DNA of 64,000 nucleotides from assembly GCF_001861355.1 (NCBI RefSeq), contig NZ_MASN01000035.1, positions 434,001 to 498,000 on the forward strand, in the 5' to 3' direction. Below the pieces are notes generated by a model. The model saw nothing but the letters and a program-made list of their open reading frames with translations, had not been told where the DNA came from and ran no database searches. A program made the translations under genes and the position numbers. The DNA is from Natrialba sp. SSL1. Its GTDB lineage: Archaea; Halobacteriota; Halobacteria; Halobacteriales; Natrialbaceae. This document shows positions 17,691-25,846 of the stretch, in pieces; positions within the stretch are counted from its first letter, which is position 1; every line of letters starts with the position of its first letter.

Positions 17691-19081
17691 AGATTGTAGT
17701 GATCGTGGACGGCTTCGACGACGGTCCGGCGCTCCTGTTCTGAGAGGGAGGGATGCACGGGCAGCGAGAGCACCGTCTCCGCGGCGTGCTCGGCGTCGGG
17801 GAACGAGGCAGCCGCGGTGCTCACCGACTCGTAGGCCGGCTGGCGATGGATCGGCGGATCGTAGTAGACGGCAGAGTCCACGTTCCGCGCCGCAAGTGTC
17901 TCCGCAAGCGCGTCACGCTCGTCTGGACCCTCGGTCCGAACCGTGTACTGGTGGTAGACGTGACCGTATCCGTCCGGGACGGTCGGCGTCTCGAGTGGCA
18001 CCGCCTCCAGGTGCTCGTCGTAGTAGGCCGCGTTCGCCTGGCGCGCGTCGTTGAACTCGAGAAGGCGCTGGAGTTGGACGCGGCCGATGGCGGCGGCGAG
18101 GCTGGTCAGCCGGTAGTTGTGCCCGAGGTCGACGTGGTCGTAGCCGCCCTCGCCGGGGTCGCGTCCGTGGTTGACGTAGCGCCTGACGCCGTCGGCGATG
18201 TCGTCGCGGTCGGTCGTGACGATGCCGCCCTCTCCGGTCGTCATGTTCTTCGTCGGGTAGAACGAGAAGCAGGCGGCGTCCCCGAGACCGCCGACGCGTT
18301 TGCCGTCGACGGTCGCACCGTGGGCCTGACAGGCGTCCTCGAGCACGAACAGGTCGTGCTCGTCGGCGATGGCACAGAGTTCAGGCATGCGCGCCGGCAG
18401 GCCGTAGAGGTGAACCGGCAGCAGGCCGACGATGTCGTCGCGCTCGTCGAGGACGCGCTCCACGTCGGCTGGGTCGAGCGTATACGTTTCAGGGTCGATA
18501 TCCGCGAAGACGGGCGTCGCACCCGCGAGGCGGATCGCGTTCGCGCTCGCGACGAACGAGAACGGCGAGGTGATGACGGCATCGCCCTCCTCGACGCCGA
18601 AGGACTCGAGTGCGGCGTGGAGCGCAGTCGTTCCGTTGGAGGTTGCGACCGCGTGCTGAGTGCGGCAGAAGCCGGCGAACTCGCCTTCGAAGGCGCGGAC
18701 TTCCGGCCCGTCGGCGAGCATGCCGTCCTCGAGGACAGCCTCCACGCGCTCGAGTACTGTGTCGCTCAGGGACGGGTGGGCGATGGAGACCTGCTCGACC
18801 GGCTCGGTGGTCTGCTGGCTGTCGCTCGTTTCGGTTCCGGCGGGAGCACTGGCGTTGGCTTCGGTGTCGACACTGGTGCCAGTCTCGGGGCCGGTTCCGG
18901 TTCCGGCTCCGGTTCCGCCGTCGGTTGCCCGTTCCGTCGGCGGCGTCCGGTCGCGATCCCGCCCGCGGTCGTCGTTCACCGCACGATTCGATTTGCGAGC
19001 CGGCTCGCGGTTGCTGTCGTGATCCGTGTGATCCGTGTGATCCGTCGAGTCCGTGGAATTCGGGGGTGTTCGGTCTGTCAT
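17687..19081 (-). CDS. DegT/DnrJ/EryC1/StrS aminotransferase (WbpE-like)
   Basis: The 464-residue protein is a PLP-dependent sugar aminotransferase. ATSNGTTALHAAL binds the cofactor phosphate, VLEDACQAHGA contains the pyridine-nitrogen Asp (D249), and FYPTKNMTTGEGG holds the PLP Lys (K278). It would aminate the 3-keto group of the UDP-3-keto-GlcNAc uronate made by the adjacent oxidoreductase. The catalytic domain starts only at about residue 95; before it is a His/Asp/Thr/Gly/Ser-rich tail with a TDHTDHTDH repeat, absent from bacterial homologues. The start overlaps the upstream stop (ATGA). Confidence 0.88.
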   Translation of the reverse strand: MTDRTPPNSTDSTDHTDHTDHDSNREPARKSNRAVNDDRGRDRDRTPPTERATDGGTGAGTGTGPETGTSVDTEANASAPAGTETSDSQQTTEPVEQVSIAHPSLSDTVLERVEAVLEDGMLADGPEVRAFEGEFAGFCRTQHAVATSNGTTALHAALESFGVEEGDAVITSPFSFVASANAIRLAGATPVFADIDPETYTLDPADVERVLDERDDIVGLLPVHLYGLPARMPELCAIADEHDLFVLEDACQAHGATVDGKRVGGLGDAACFSFYPTKNMTTGEGGIVTTDRDDIADGVRRYVNHGRDPGEGGYDHVDLGHNYRLTSLAAAIGRVQLQRLLEFNDARQANAAYYDEHLEAVPLETPTVPDGYGHVYHQYTVRTEGPDERDALAETLAARNVDSAVYYDPPIHRQPAYESVSTAAASFPDAEHAAETVLSLPVHPSLSEQERRTVVEAVHDHYNL

Positions 19082-19656
19082 TCGAGCTGATTCGGTCCCT
19101 CGAGTGGGGCAGGAAGCGGTCTGATCGTCGCCGGTGCGCCGAGTGCGAGACTGTTCGCCGGCACGTCGTCCGTGACGACCGCACCGGCCGCGACGAAGGC
19201 GTTCTCACCGATCGTGACGCCGGGCAACAGCGTCGCGTTCGCGCCGACCGAGGCACCGTCTTCGATCGTCGGGCCCTCGAGTCCGGCGTCGGTACGGACT
19301 GGATACTCGTCGTTGGTCATCACCGCGGCCGGGCCGACGAACACGTTCGAGCCGATCTGCGTGTCGGTCGGCACGTAGACGTTCGTCTGGAGGCTGACGT
19401 TGGAGCCGATGGTCGTCCGGCCGTCGATGACGGTCTTCGTGCCGACGAGTACGTCGTCGCCGATGTCGGTCGACTCGCGGATCAGAATATCGTGGCCCGT
19501 CGTGAAGCCGTCGCCGACGGTCACGTCGCCGTAGACGATCGAACCGGCCCTGATCGTCGCGTCGTCGCCGAGCAGCGTCGGCTCGTCGAAGTCGCCGTAG
19601 CCGACCGTCGCCTCGGGGTCGATAGTACAATTTTCGCCGCACTCGTAGGCCGTCAT
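19078..19656 (-). CDS. Left-handed beta-helix (hexapeptide) acetyltransferase (WbpD-like)
   Basis: This 192-residue protein is built almost wholly of hexapeptide repeats ([LIV]GxxxxI steps such as VTVGDG, DIGDDVLVG, TIGSNVSLQ, IGSNVFVG, VGANATLLPG, IGENAFVAAG). It ends in VVTDDVPANSLALGAPA, typical of WbpD/WlbB N-acetyltransferases that acetylate the C3 amine of UDP-GlcNAc3N uronate with acetyl-CoA. It probably forms trimers. The ATG at 19656 is preferred because the beta helix begins a few residues later; upstream sequence is basic and low complexity. First gene of the operon. Confidence 0.87.
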   Translation of the reverse strand: MTAYECGENCTIDPEATVGYGDFDEPTLLGDDATIRAGSIVYGDVTVGDGFTTGHDILIRESTDIGDDVLVGTKTVIDGRTTIGSNVSLQTNVYVPTDTQIGSNVFVGPAAVMTNDEYPVRTDAGLEGPTIEDGASVGANATLLPGVTIGENAFVAAGAVVTDDVPANSLALGAPATIRPLPAPLEGPNQLE

Positions 19657-20197
19657 CGGTGGGATCCCTCGGCTGATCGCGGCTGTGGTTGCGGTTGCGA
19701 TTGCGGTGGCGGCTGCAGCCGCTGGCGAGAACGATCGTCGTACTGCTGTCGTTCGGTCCGGGGCTGGTGGGGCCGTGACGCGGCGGGATCGGCGCGCTCG
19801 CAGCCGAGAAGTCCCGTCGTACACGGCCACACCCCGGACCGTCGTCGGTTCTGTCGTGTCATTGGTTACTCGATACCCGCGTGGGAATCGTCCAGATACA
19901 GCCGGTAACGAGGTTTTGTTATCCCCGTCTTGACGGGTCCGTAGCCACGAACTACAGCAACGAGAACCGATCAGTCTCCCCGTACGGGGGAGGGAGTTCG
20001 CCCCAGGGCGGGTACGCGCCCGCCCGTTCGAGAACGTCATAATCGTTGGATTTGCCGTCTTTCACGAGTGCTAACGGGTACAATCGGCTTTCGACAGGGT
20101 AGCCGTGCGATAGTAAAGGGTGAGACCGTGGCAGTTCATCCTGTGAGGTATTCGAACACCCCCGATCGCCAGCCGATTCGGGAACGTGAGGGCACCC
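19657..20197. other. Long leader/divergent region upstream of the aminouronate operon
   Basis: No confident gene occupies this 541 nt. On the minus strand a 69-codon frame (19653-19862) ends with its TGA overlapping the acetyltransferase ATG; it is Arg/Gln/Pro-rich and unlike other proteins here, so I treat it as probable leader sequence, though a translated leader peptide cannot be excluded. The stretch around 19685-19725 is a GGTTGC-type short repeat. Confidence 0.4.
19915..19922 (-). promoter_or_regulatory. ATAACAAA element upstream of the aminouronate operon
   Basis: The minus strand reads GGGATAACAAAACCTC. It is 258 nt before the acetyltransferase ATG at 19656 and 52 nt before the start of the 69-codon leader frame, so a long leader is implied if it is the promoter. 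Confidence 0.5.
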
Positions 20198-20740
20198 ATG
20201 TCCATGTCTGAGGACGAGTTCACCCAGGCCGAGCTGTTCGACGTGTTCAGCAACGCCAGACGACGACGTACAGTGCAGTTTCTCAAACGACAGGGGAGTT
20301 CCTGCGACCTCGCTCCACTCGTCGAACAGGTCGCCGCCTGGGAGAACGACACCGATCCCGACGACGTCACGCGCACCCAGCGCCGGCGCGTCTACATCTC
20401 GCTGTACCAGACGCACCTGCCGATGCTCGAAGACCACGGCATCGTCGACTGGGATCCGGACAGCCACACCATCACGCTGCTGCCGAACGACGACCTATTC
20501 GAACCGTACCTCGACCGCCAACTCGGCACACAGCGGCCGTGGCACCGGTTCTACGCCGCCGTCGCCACCGTCGGCCTCGTCGCGTTTGCACTCGCGGCAC
20601 TCGCCGTCGGCCCGGTGACGACCGCCGCAGCCCCCATCGTCGCACTCGCCGTCTGTGCCGCCATCCTCGCGATTTCGATCGTCCAGCACGTTTCGCGCCG
20701 ACCGGAACTCGAGTTCCCGTTCGGACTCGCGAGCGTGTAG
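20198..20740 (+). CDS. Membrane-anchored winged-helix protein (DUF7344-like), paralogue 1
   Basis: This 180-residue protein has an N-terminal winged-helix domain (ELFDVFSNARRRRTVQFLKR, then a YISLYQTHLPMLEDHGIVDWD wing, residues about 10-95) and two C-terminal hydrophobic helices (about 113-135 and 137-156). Soluble DNA-binding plus membrane domain suggests a membrane-associated regulator. A second copy of the same architecture is at 25343-25846. DUF number is from memory. Start: ATG at 20198 or 20204; the GTG at 20186 is also in frame. Confidence 0.75.
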   Translation: MSMSEDEFTQAELFDVFSNARRRRTVQFLKRQGSSCDLAPLVEQVAAWENDTDPDDVTRTQRRRVYISLYQTHLPMLEDHGIVDWDPDSHTITLLPNDDLFEPYLDRQLGTQRPWHRFYAAVATVGLVAFALAALAVGPVTTAAAPIVALAVCAAILAISIVQHVSRRPELEFPFGLASV

Positions 20741-21045
20741 GGTGGGATGGCGGTGGTCGCGGTTGCGGCTGCGGTTGCGGTTGCGGTCGCGGCCGCGGTC
20801 ACCGGTCACGGCCACGGAGACGCCGATAAGGACGAGGGCTCGCGTCTGAACGCGCGTGTTCGCGGGCTGGCGACCAGACGACCCCCGCGGAGCAAGCACC
20901 GTCACACAAACGACCATCGGGAGGACCGAGACAGGACAGCCGATCCCGAAGCGCCCTCGACGCCGTTCGACGGTCGACGGCCGGCGTTCGACAGTCGAAC
21001 ACCGGTTTTTGAGTCGCAATCACAGGACGTGAGTCGAGTGACATC
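20741..21045. other. Intergenic region with GCGGTT-type repeat
   Basis: A 305-nt gap between two convergent genes. Positions about 20748-20800 are a degenerate GCGGTT/GCGGTC tandem repeat. Around 20960-21005 there are several overlapping short TTCGAC/GTCGAC palindromes. No gene is supported. Confidence 0.4.
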
Positions 21046-21441
21046 TCAAGAATCCGGTTCAGTCTCCCTCAGTTGCTCCCGACTCGAGTCGGCCGGCGCA
21101 GAATCAGTCGCTGTCGGTGGCGCTGACTCCGTCTCGTGAGTATCGTCACTGCCAGTCGAGCCATCGACACTCGACGTGTCCTCACCGACAGTCGTGTCAG
21201 TCGCCACATCGGTGCCCAGAGTGCCGTTGGTGTCCGAAGCGCCGTTGGTGCTCGATAGCGATCGCCGCTTCGAGATGTAGGCGGGGACGACGAGAATCCC
21301 ACCCATCGGAACGAGGATTCCGAGTTCGTACATCTCGGGGTTGTCGAACCCCTGGCGGCGAGCGTCGAACCGGACGAGCAAGGCGATTGGGACCTGGATG
21401 AGCAGGGCGGCCATCAGGAGGACGATGACGAGCGAGTCCAT
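21046..21441 (-). CDS. Small membrane protein with acidic tail
   Basis: The 131-residue protein begins with a hydrophobic helix (about 3-24), a short basic segment with RFDARRQGFDNPEMYELG, a second hydrophobic helix (about 40-55) and then KRR followed by a 70-residue Ser/Thr/Asp/Glu tail, presumably cytoplasmic. Family not recognised, though the loop-helix core looks conserved among haloarchaeal membrane proteins. Monocistronic as far as visible. Confidence 0.6.
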   Translation of the reverse strand: MDSLVIVLLMAALLIQVPIALLVRFDARRQGFDNPEMYELGILVPMGGILVVPAYISKRRSLSSTNGASDTNGTLGTDVATDTTVGEDTSSVDGSTGSDDTHETESAPPTATDSAPADSSREQLRETEPDS

Positions 21442-21704
21442 TTGGTGTCGTGTTCGTGGCGCTTACAGAAGAACATTCATTGCACGTCGGGCAGGTTTTG
21501 ACCGGGAATCGTGTCTCTGCGGTGGTACTCCCTACTGCGACGCTACCTGCGGTGGCGCTACTTACGGAGATGCTGCCTGTGATGGCGCTGCAGACGATTA
21601 ATACGGTTCTGACGCTGATACCGACGCTGACGCTACCACCGAACCGACACCGACTCCCCACCCACCAGTTAACGAGTGCAGCGATAGCGTTCTATCCGCC
21701 GAAA

Positions 21705-22715
21705 TCAGTCATCTTCTTCCGCAGCCGGCTCAGTCACCGTCACCCAGAAGTTCGTATCCGCAATCGCATCCTCGGCCGTCGGTTCGCCCGCCGGCTCCTC
21801 GTCGTACAACAACACCGCAATTCGGACCGTCTCATCCGGCTCCGCGGCCGGCACCACGTCGAATTCCTCGAGTGCCTGCTCGCCATCCGCCACCGACACC
21901 GTCCGCGTCTCGAGTGCTGCCCGCTCCGTGACGACACCGTTCTCGAGTACCTGCTGCTGAACGACGACGGTGTAGGTCACGTCCTCACCCTCCTGATTCT
22001 CGATCTCGATCGTGGCCGGAACGGGTTCGCCAGGATCGACCTCGTCCTCGAGTTCGCCGGCGACGAGCTCGCCACCGCCGTCGTCGGAGTAAAGAGCGAG
22101 CTGCGTGAAGCCGCCGGCCGAGAGCGGAGCGATGAGTCCGATGAGTAACGCTCCGACGGCGGCGACGATAGCCACGGCCAGGATGGCCGAGGTTACCGTT
22201 CCGGCGGTGTTGTCCCTGCGAAAGCGTGACAGCGCTGCGAGGGGTGTGACGGAGAACCGTTTGGCTTTGGGGACTCGAAGTCGACGGACTGCACCGAACT
22301 GTGCGAATCCAACGGTGAGCACCGCGAGCGTGGCTGCGATCGGGTCGGTCGCCAGCCCCCAGTCGGTAACCGCCAACACGAGCGCAACGACCGGGGCGAT
22401 ACCGATCGACAGCGCAAACGCCAGTCCGAGGCGTTCTGTGAGGTCGATTCCGCGGGGGTAGGTCTCGACGTCGAGTGCCGTTGCCGTCGTCTCCTGTGCA
22501 GTGCGTTCGCGCGCCGGAAACAGCGTGGCAACGAGTGCGTATCCCGGGAGGAACAGGACGAGTGGAAGCGTCGCGAGCAATCGGAGTGCGCTCCCCTCGG
22601 CAACTCCCGTCACGACGAGGTACGCAACAACGGCCAGTACCGAAACCGTCGCGAGATCGCTGGGATACTGCCGGACAGTTCCCAACCGCGTCTGCGTGTC
22701 AGTTCGTAAACTCAT
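21705..22715 (-). CDS. DUF1616-family membrane protein
   Basis: The 336-residue protein has four to five hydrophobic helices in the first 190 residues (LATVSVLAVVAYLVV, LRLLATLPLVLFLPGYALVA, LGLAFALSIGIAPVVALVLAV and others). The motif PLVLFLPGYALVATLFP and the following LTERLGLAFALSIGIAP are the DUF1616 hallmark. A C-terminal extracytoplasmic beta-rich domain follows (about 205-330). DUF1616 genes are frequent in archaeal polysaccharide and surface-protein loci; the role is unknown. An ATAACAAA element lies 86 nt upstream. Confidence 0.8.
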   Translation of the reverse strand: MSLRTDTQTRLGTVRQYPSDLATVSVLAVVAYLVVTGVAEGSALRLLATLPLVLFLPGYALVATLFPARERTAQETTATALDVETYPRGIDLTERLGLAFALSIGIAPVVALVLAVTDWGLATDPIAATLAVLTVGFAQFGAVRRLRVPKAKRFSVTPLAALSRFRRDNTAGTVTSAILAVAIVAAVGALLIGLIAPLSAGGFTQLALYSDDGGGELVAGELEDEVDPGEPVPATIEIENQEGEDVTYTVVVQQQVLENGVVTERAALETRTVSVADGEQALEEFDVVPAAEPDETVRIAVLLYDEEPAGEPTAEDAIADTNFWVTVTEPAAEEDD

Positions 22716-23139
22716 CGCAACGACACCACCGGTTGGCTGCCGAAGCCGTCGGTTGTCGGCGTTCTCAGAACCATTTGGACAGAAACACCGGGTGTGACCG
22801 CTTTGTTATGTCCGATATATTCTCCCAGGATGACCTGCTGGGACCGAGTATGGGCACCTAACGGCCCAACGTAGTGAGAATCGGGAAGAACGATGGGTAT
22901 AGGAGACTGTATGCATCGATGAACGGTGACCGACACCTGTCACGGCAGAGAGCCGTGAACGCCGCGTGAAGAAACTCGAGACGGGAAGACGAGGAAGACG
23001 AACACTGCCGTCCGTGATCACATACGTGGGTGTCGGTAGCCATGGCTGTCAGCAGACGGTCACAGTCACCAGACTCACAACAGATCACGTTCGACAGGTC
23101 ACGGATACCCTTACGAACGCCCGTCGCTGACGGTCCCAC
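22716..23139. other. Intergenic region
   Basis: A 424-nt region with one ATAACAAA element at 22802-22809. A Cys/Ser-rich frame (22858-23139, minus) fills part of it but lacks any protein-like pattern. Base composition is less GC-rich than the coding neighbours. Confidence 0.4.
22802..22809 (-). promoter_or_regulatory. ATAACAAA element upstream of the DUF1616 gene
   Basis: The minus strand reads ATAACAAAGCGG, 86 nt before the ATG at 22715, giving a leader of about 60 nt if it acts as box A. Confidence 0.5.
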
Positions 23140-23415
23140 TCAGAAATTCACGTACTGGCCTTCCCACTCTCGACGGTCGTCGATCTGTTGCCGCCCGTCG
23201 TCCGTGATCGCATAATAGTTCGTTCGCCTGTCGAGTTGTCCCTTCTCGACGAGCTCTTTGTTGACGAGCGTATCCAGATTCGGATACAATCGACCGTGAT
23301 TTATTTCCGAACTATAGTACTTTTCCACCTCGTCCTTGACTGTTTGTCCAGATGGCTGGTCAGCCCCTGCGATTACGTACAACAAATCTCGCTGGAAGCC
23401 GGTCAGATCGTGCAT
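23140..23415 (-). CDS. PadR-family transcriptional regulator, paralogue 1
   Basis: This 91-residue winged-helix protein starts MHDLTGFQRDLLYVIAG and carries the PadR core INHGRLYPNLDTLV followed by the wing RRTNYYAITDDGR. PadR proteins are dimeric repressors that usually respond to small ligands. It lacks the long C-terminal dimerisation helix of bacterial PadR-s1 and is closest to the short PadR-s2 type. The second PadR at 58252-58527 matches it at about 60 of 91 residues. Its promoter region carries an ATAACAAA element, making it a possible regulator, or target, of the glycan locus. Confidence 0.85.
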   Translation of the reverse strand: MHDLTGFQRDLLYVIAGADQPSGQTVKDEVEKYYSSEINHGRLYPNLDTLVNKELVEKGQLDRRTNYYAITDDGRQQIDDRREWEGQYVNF

Positions 23416-23450
23416 TGCTCAATCACAGTGACCGTACCATTGAGTAGATA

Positions 23451-23458
23451 TTTGTTAT
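23451..23458 (-). promoter_or_regulatory. ATAACAAA element upstream of the PadR gene
   Basis: The minus strand reads GGATAACAAATATC, 35 nt before the ATG at 23415. This is the last copy seen going rightward; AT-rich bases follow it, so it overlaps a conventional-looking box A. Confidence 0.5.
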
Positions 23459-23636
23459 CCGTATCATACAGGGCTGTTAGTACTTCTTTCAGTATGTTTC
23501 AAACTGTCTAAACCGATTGTTCTCGTGACAACGGTTTCGTCGTGACTGTTCACTCCCCCGTACAGTCACTCGTAGCGGTCGACGGCGGTAAACGCGTGTG
23601 TGTTTCTATCACGAGCCCGCCAGGAACGCCAACCCC

Positions 23637-23969
23637 TCACTCGTCCATCGCCGACAGTGCCACGTCGATGCCGTCGGCGTCGATCTGTACCTCGACGTGT
23701 TCGACGGTCGCCTCGTAGGCGGTCGTATGCGAACCGTCACTCTCGAATCGAACACACTCTGCGAGCAGGTTGCTCTCGAGTAGGTTGTTGATTCGGCGGT
23801 AGACGGTTGCCGAGGAGCTGTCGGTTCGGTCGGTTAGTTCCTTGGCTGTTTTCGGTCCTGCACTCGTCGCGACGAGGATCGTTCGCGCACACTCGTCGCC
23901 GAGGACGTCGAGCTGAATTGTTGGGTCGGTCGTCGGGGTCGTCTGAGAGTTGGTCGCTTTCGTGGACAT
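23637..23969 (-). CDS. ArsR-like winged-helix regulator
   Basis: The protein has 110 residues. After a Thr/Ser-rich N-terminus it reads LDVLGDECARTILVAT, GPKTAKELTDRTDSSSATVYRRINNLLESNLL and a C-terminal wing, the helix-turn-helix pattern of ArsR/DUF7342-type haloarchaeal regulators. No metal-binding Cys pair is visible. The ATG at 23969 is preferred over 24005, whose extension is Arg-rich. Targets unknown; the GAAAT palindromes at 24160-24346 lie upstream of it. Confidence 0.75.
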   Translation of the reverse strand: MSTKATNSQTTPTTDPTIQLDVLGDECARTILVATSAGPKTAKELTDRTDSSSATVYRRINNLLESNLLAECVRFESDGSHTTAYEATVEHVEVQIDADGIDVALSAMDE

Positions 23970-24159
23970 CGGTCTCACCTGTCTGCGGCGGTTACGCTGC
24001 TTCACTCTCGGTGTCGAGAGGTGGCAGTCGGGAACGATCGGATCGGTGGTGCCGCGCCGTCGCGGCGACCGGGAGTACGTTCCAACAATACAACCGGTAA
24101 GCGAGAGTGGTATTTTATAACGATGTGCCTTCTCGCTGGAAAGTCACGCATTCCGTTGC

Positions 24160-24174
24160 GAAATATCTTATTTC
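24160..24174. promoter_or_regulatory. Palindrome GAAAT-N5-ATTTC, site 1
   Basis: GAAATATCTTATTTC is a perfect inverted repeat of GAAAT. Its centre is 21 bp, two helical turns, from site 2, as expected for cooperative binding of dimers. Confidence 0.4.
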
Positions 24175-24180
24175 GAGCGG

Positions 24181-24195
24181 GAAATATCGTGTTTC
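24181..24195. promoter_or_regulatory. Palindrome GAAAT-N5-GTTTC, site 2
   Basis: GAAATATCGTGTTTC has one mismatch to the perfect palindrome and shares GAAATATC with site 1. Confidence 0.35.
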
Positions 24196-24331
24196 GGACG
24201 CTCGAACGGAGCGCTGCGGTCGGGACCGTGTGGCGAACGAGGAGCAATCGAACCAAATCCAGCTTGATGATTTGTGAGCGCATCTCCAGTTATTCCCCCT
24301 GATATGGCTTCTGAGTCGGGTATAACCGGTG

Positions 24332-24346
24332 GAAATTCGGTATTTC
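24332..24346. promoter_or_regulatory. Palindrome GAAAT-N5-ATTTC, site 3
   Basis: GAAATTCGGTATTTC is a perfect inverted repeat, extended by one G/C pair on each side (GGAAAT...ATTTCC). It lies about 10 nt after a TATAAC sequence. Confidence 0.35.
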
Positions 24347-24786
24347 CGGTACTGTCTGGTGGCCAGCACAGTGAACGGACGCCGTCCTTTATTCGGATCT
24401 ATCCCCCTCGGTCGTAGTGATGCCGAGTCACACGCTGTCGCTGCCGCGAGTCGGCTCCAGCCGGGACGGATCGAGCGGTCGGTTCGGTGGTCGAGTGAAC
24501 CGCCACGGTGTCGCCGACTGCAGCGACTGGAGCCCTCGCTGGCAGGCGAATTGCGGTGTGTGCTCGGATACACTGACATCCACCCCTGGTTGGCTGGCGT
24601 ACTGTGCGCGACAGCGACAGCGGCAGTTGCAGTGTCTCCCTACTCCCACGTCACGACACTGCAGTCACCCGATGACGACGACCGTCACCAGACACGAGCA
24701 TCGACTGACGACTACACTCGAGACACCAGCCGTCCGCATCGGTATTCACAACTGACGACACCCACCCCTACACCAGTACGTTCACC

Positions 24787-24987
24787 ATGAAATCATCCCA
24801 ACAGAACTGGCGCCCGATGGAATCGTCGACAGCAGGCGCTCGCTGTCGAAACTGTGACACCCACGTTACCCAGCAGTTTGCCCGCGTCTTCGGTGACAAC
24901 GGCGATATCGTTCACGGCTGTCCGGCCTGTACGACGTATCGTGAGATGCAATCCGGTGGCCATCTGCCGGGCGACGAACGCGAGTGA
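24787..24987 (+). CDS. Small zinc-ribbon protein (DUF7563-like)
   Basis: This 66-residue protein contains RCRNCDTHV and, 23 residues later, HGCPACTTYREM: two CxxC knuckles forming a zinc ribbon. The order CRNC - VTQQFARVFGDN - CPAC matches a haloarchaeal zinc-ribbon family I associate with DUF7563 (from memory). The function is unknown. It is probably a stand-alone gene with a promoter in the preceding AT-richer sequence. Confidence 0.75.
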   Translation: MKSSQQNWRPMESSTAGARCRNCDTHVTQQFARVFGDNGDIVHGCPACTTYREMQSGGHLPGDERE

Positions 24988-25342
24988 GTACCGCGCTTCA
25001 TCGCCCGGCGACACTCCTTCGTTCGCGACACCTACTCGAGACGCTTCCACAGTCGAGACGGACGACACAGGAGACAGTATCGGTCGGTTCTAACCGATTA
25101 CTGGATCGTGTCTCTCGTCAGCGGACACGTCTCCCGTCTATGACCTCAACCATCATCAGCGAGCCCACACTCTCATCGTAACGAACCAGTCGTCAACCGT
25201 CCCGTAGCCAGCTAGTTTCTACACCGTTATGCAGGGACAAAATACCGCAGGTTAAAGTCAGTGGTTCGCAAAATAGATGACGTGTATGAGGGCCGACGAC
25301 GAACTGCTCGCCGAGATGAGACCACTGATGTCACGCTAAGCA
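24988..25342. other. Intergenic region
   Basis: A 355-nt gap before the second DUF7344-like gene. I see no gene, clear repeat or structured element in it. Confidence 0.4.
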
Positions 25343-25846
25343 ATGTCTGTGCAGAGGACCAGATCTGAAGCGCTCGCGGAAAGTGAGGTGTTTCACATCC
25401 TCGGGAACGACAGACGGCGTGCCATCGTCCAGTTGCTCGCACGCCAGTCCGGACACGTCGACGTCTCTGACGTCGCAACGGAGATTGCCGCAACCGAATC
25501 CGATACGACGCCCGTTCCGAACAATCTCTACAAGAGCGTCTACGTCTCCCTCCAGCAGACACATCTTCCCCAGCTCGAGGAGGATGCCGTCATCGAGTAC
25601 GACTCCGACGCGAAAACCATCCAACCCGGCCCGAACTTCGAAACCGTCGTCGGCTACATCGACGGCCACGACGGCGACCGCTCGACCGTCCTGCAGTTCC
25701 ACCTCGCCGCCTGTTTTCTCGGCCTCGGACTGATCGCGCTGGCCGGCCTCGATCTGCCGGTGTTCTCGAGTGTCGATCCGGTGCTCTGGAGTGTGCTCAT
25801 TTTGCTCGCGGTTGCGGTGAGCAGTCTGTACCGGCTGTTTTACTGA
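25343..25846 (+). CDS. Membrane-anchored winged-helix protein (DUF7344-like), paralogue 2
   Basis: The 167-residue protein shares its plan with the 20198-20740 product: EVFHILGNDRRRAIVQLLAR, YVSLQQTHLPQLEEDAVIEYD and two C-terminal hydrophobic helices (about 118-136 and 143-163). The central QTHLP(M/Q)LE motif is common to both. It presumably binds DNA while tethered to the membrane. Monocistronic. Confidence 0.78.
   Translation: MSVQRTRSEALAESEVFHILGNDRRRAIVQLLARQSGHVDVSDVATEIAATESDTTPVPNNLYKSVYVSLQQTHLPQLEEDAVIEYDSDAKTIQPGPNFETVVGYIDGHDGDRSTVLQFHLAACFLGLGLIALAGLDLPVFSSVDPVLWSVLILLAVAVSSLYRLFY

Larger units (their letters stand above)
23970..24786. other. Long AT-richer intergenic region with palindromic sites
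   Basis: At 817 nt this is the longest gene-free stretch. It is less GC-rich between 24090 and 24360, and carries three copies of a GAAAT-N5-RTTTC palindrome (listed separately). Frames crossing it are Arg/Ser/Cys-rich and unsupported. It may be the decayed remains of a transferred segment. Confidence 0.4.

Noticed and set aside
19653-19862. 69-codon frame overlapping the acetyltransferase start
   Set aside because: Arg/Gln/Pro-rich composition unlike any protein here; kept only as possible leader peptide.
22858-23139. Cys-rich minus-strand frame just after the PadR stop
   Set aside because: Ser runs and scattered Cys with no zinc-knuckle spacing, and no promoter or start context.
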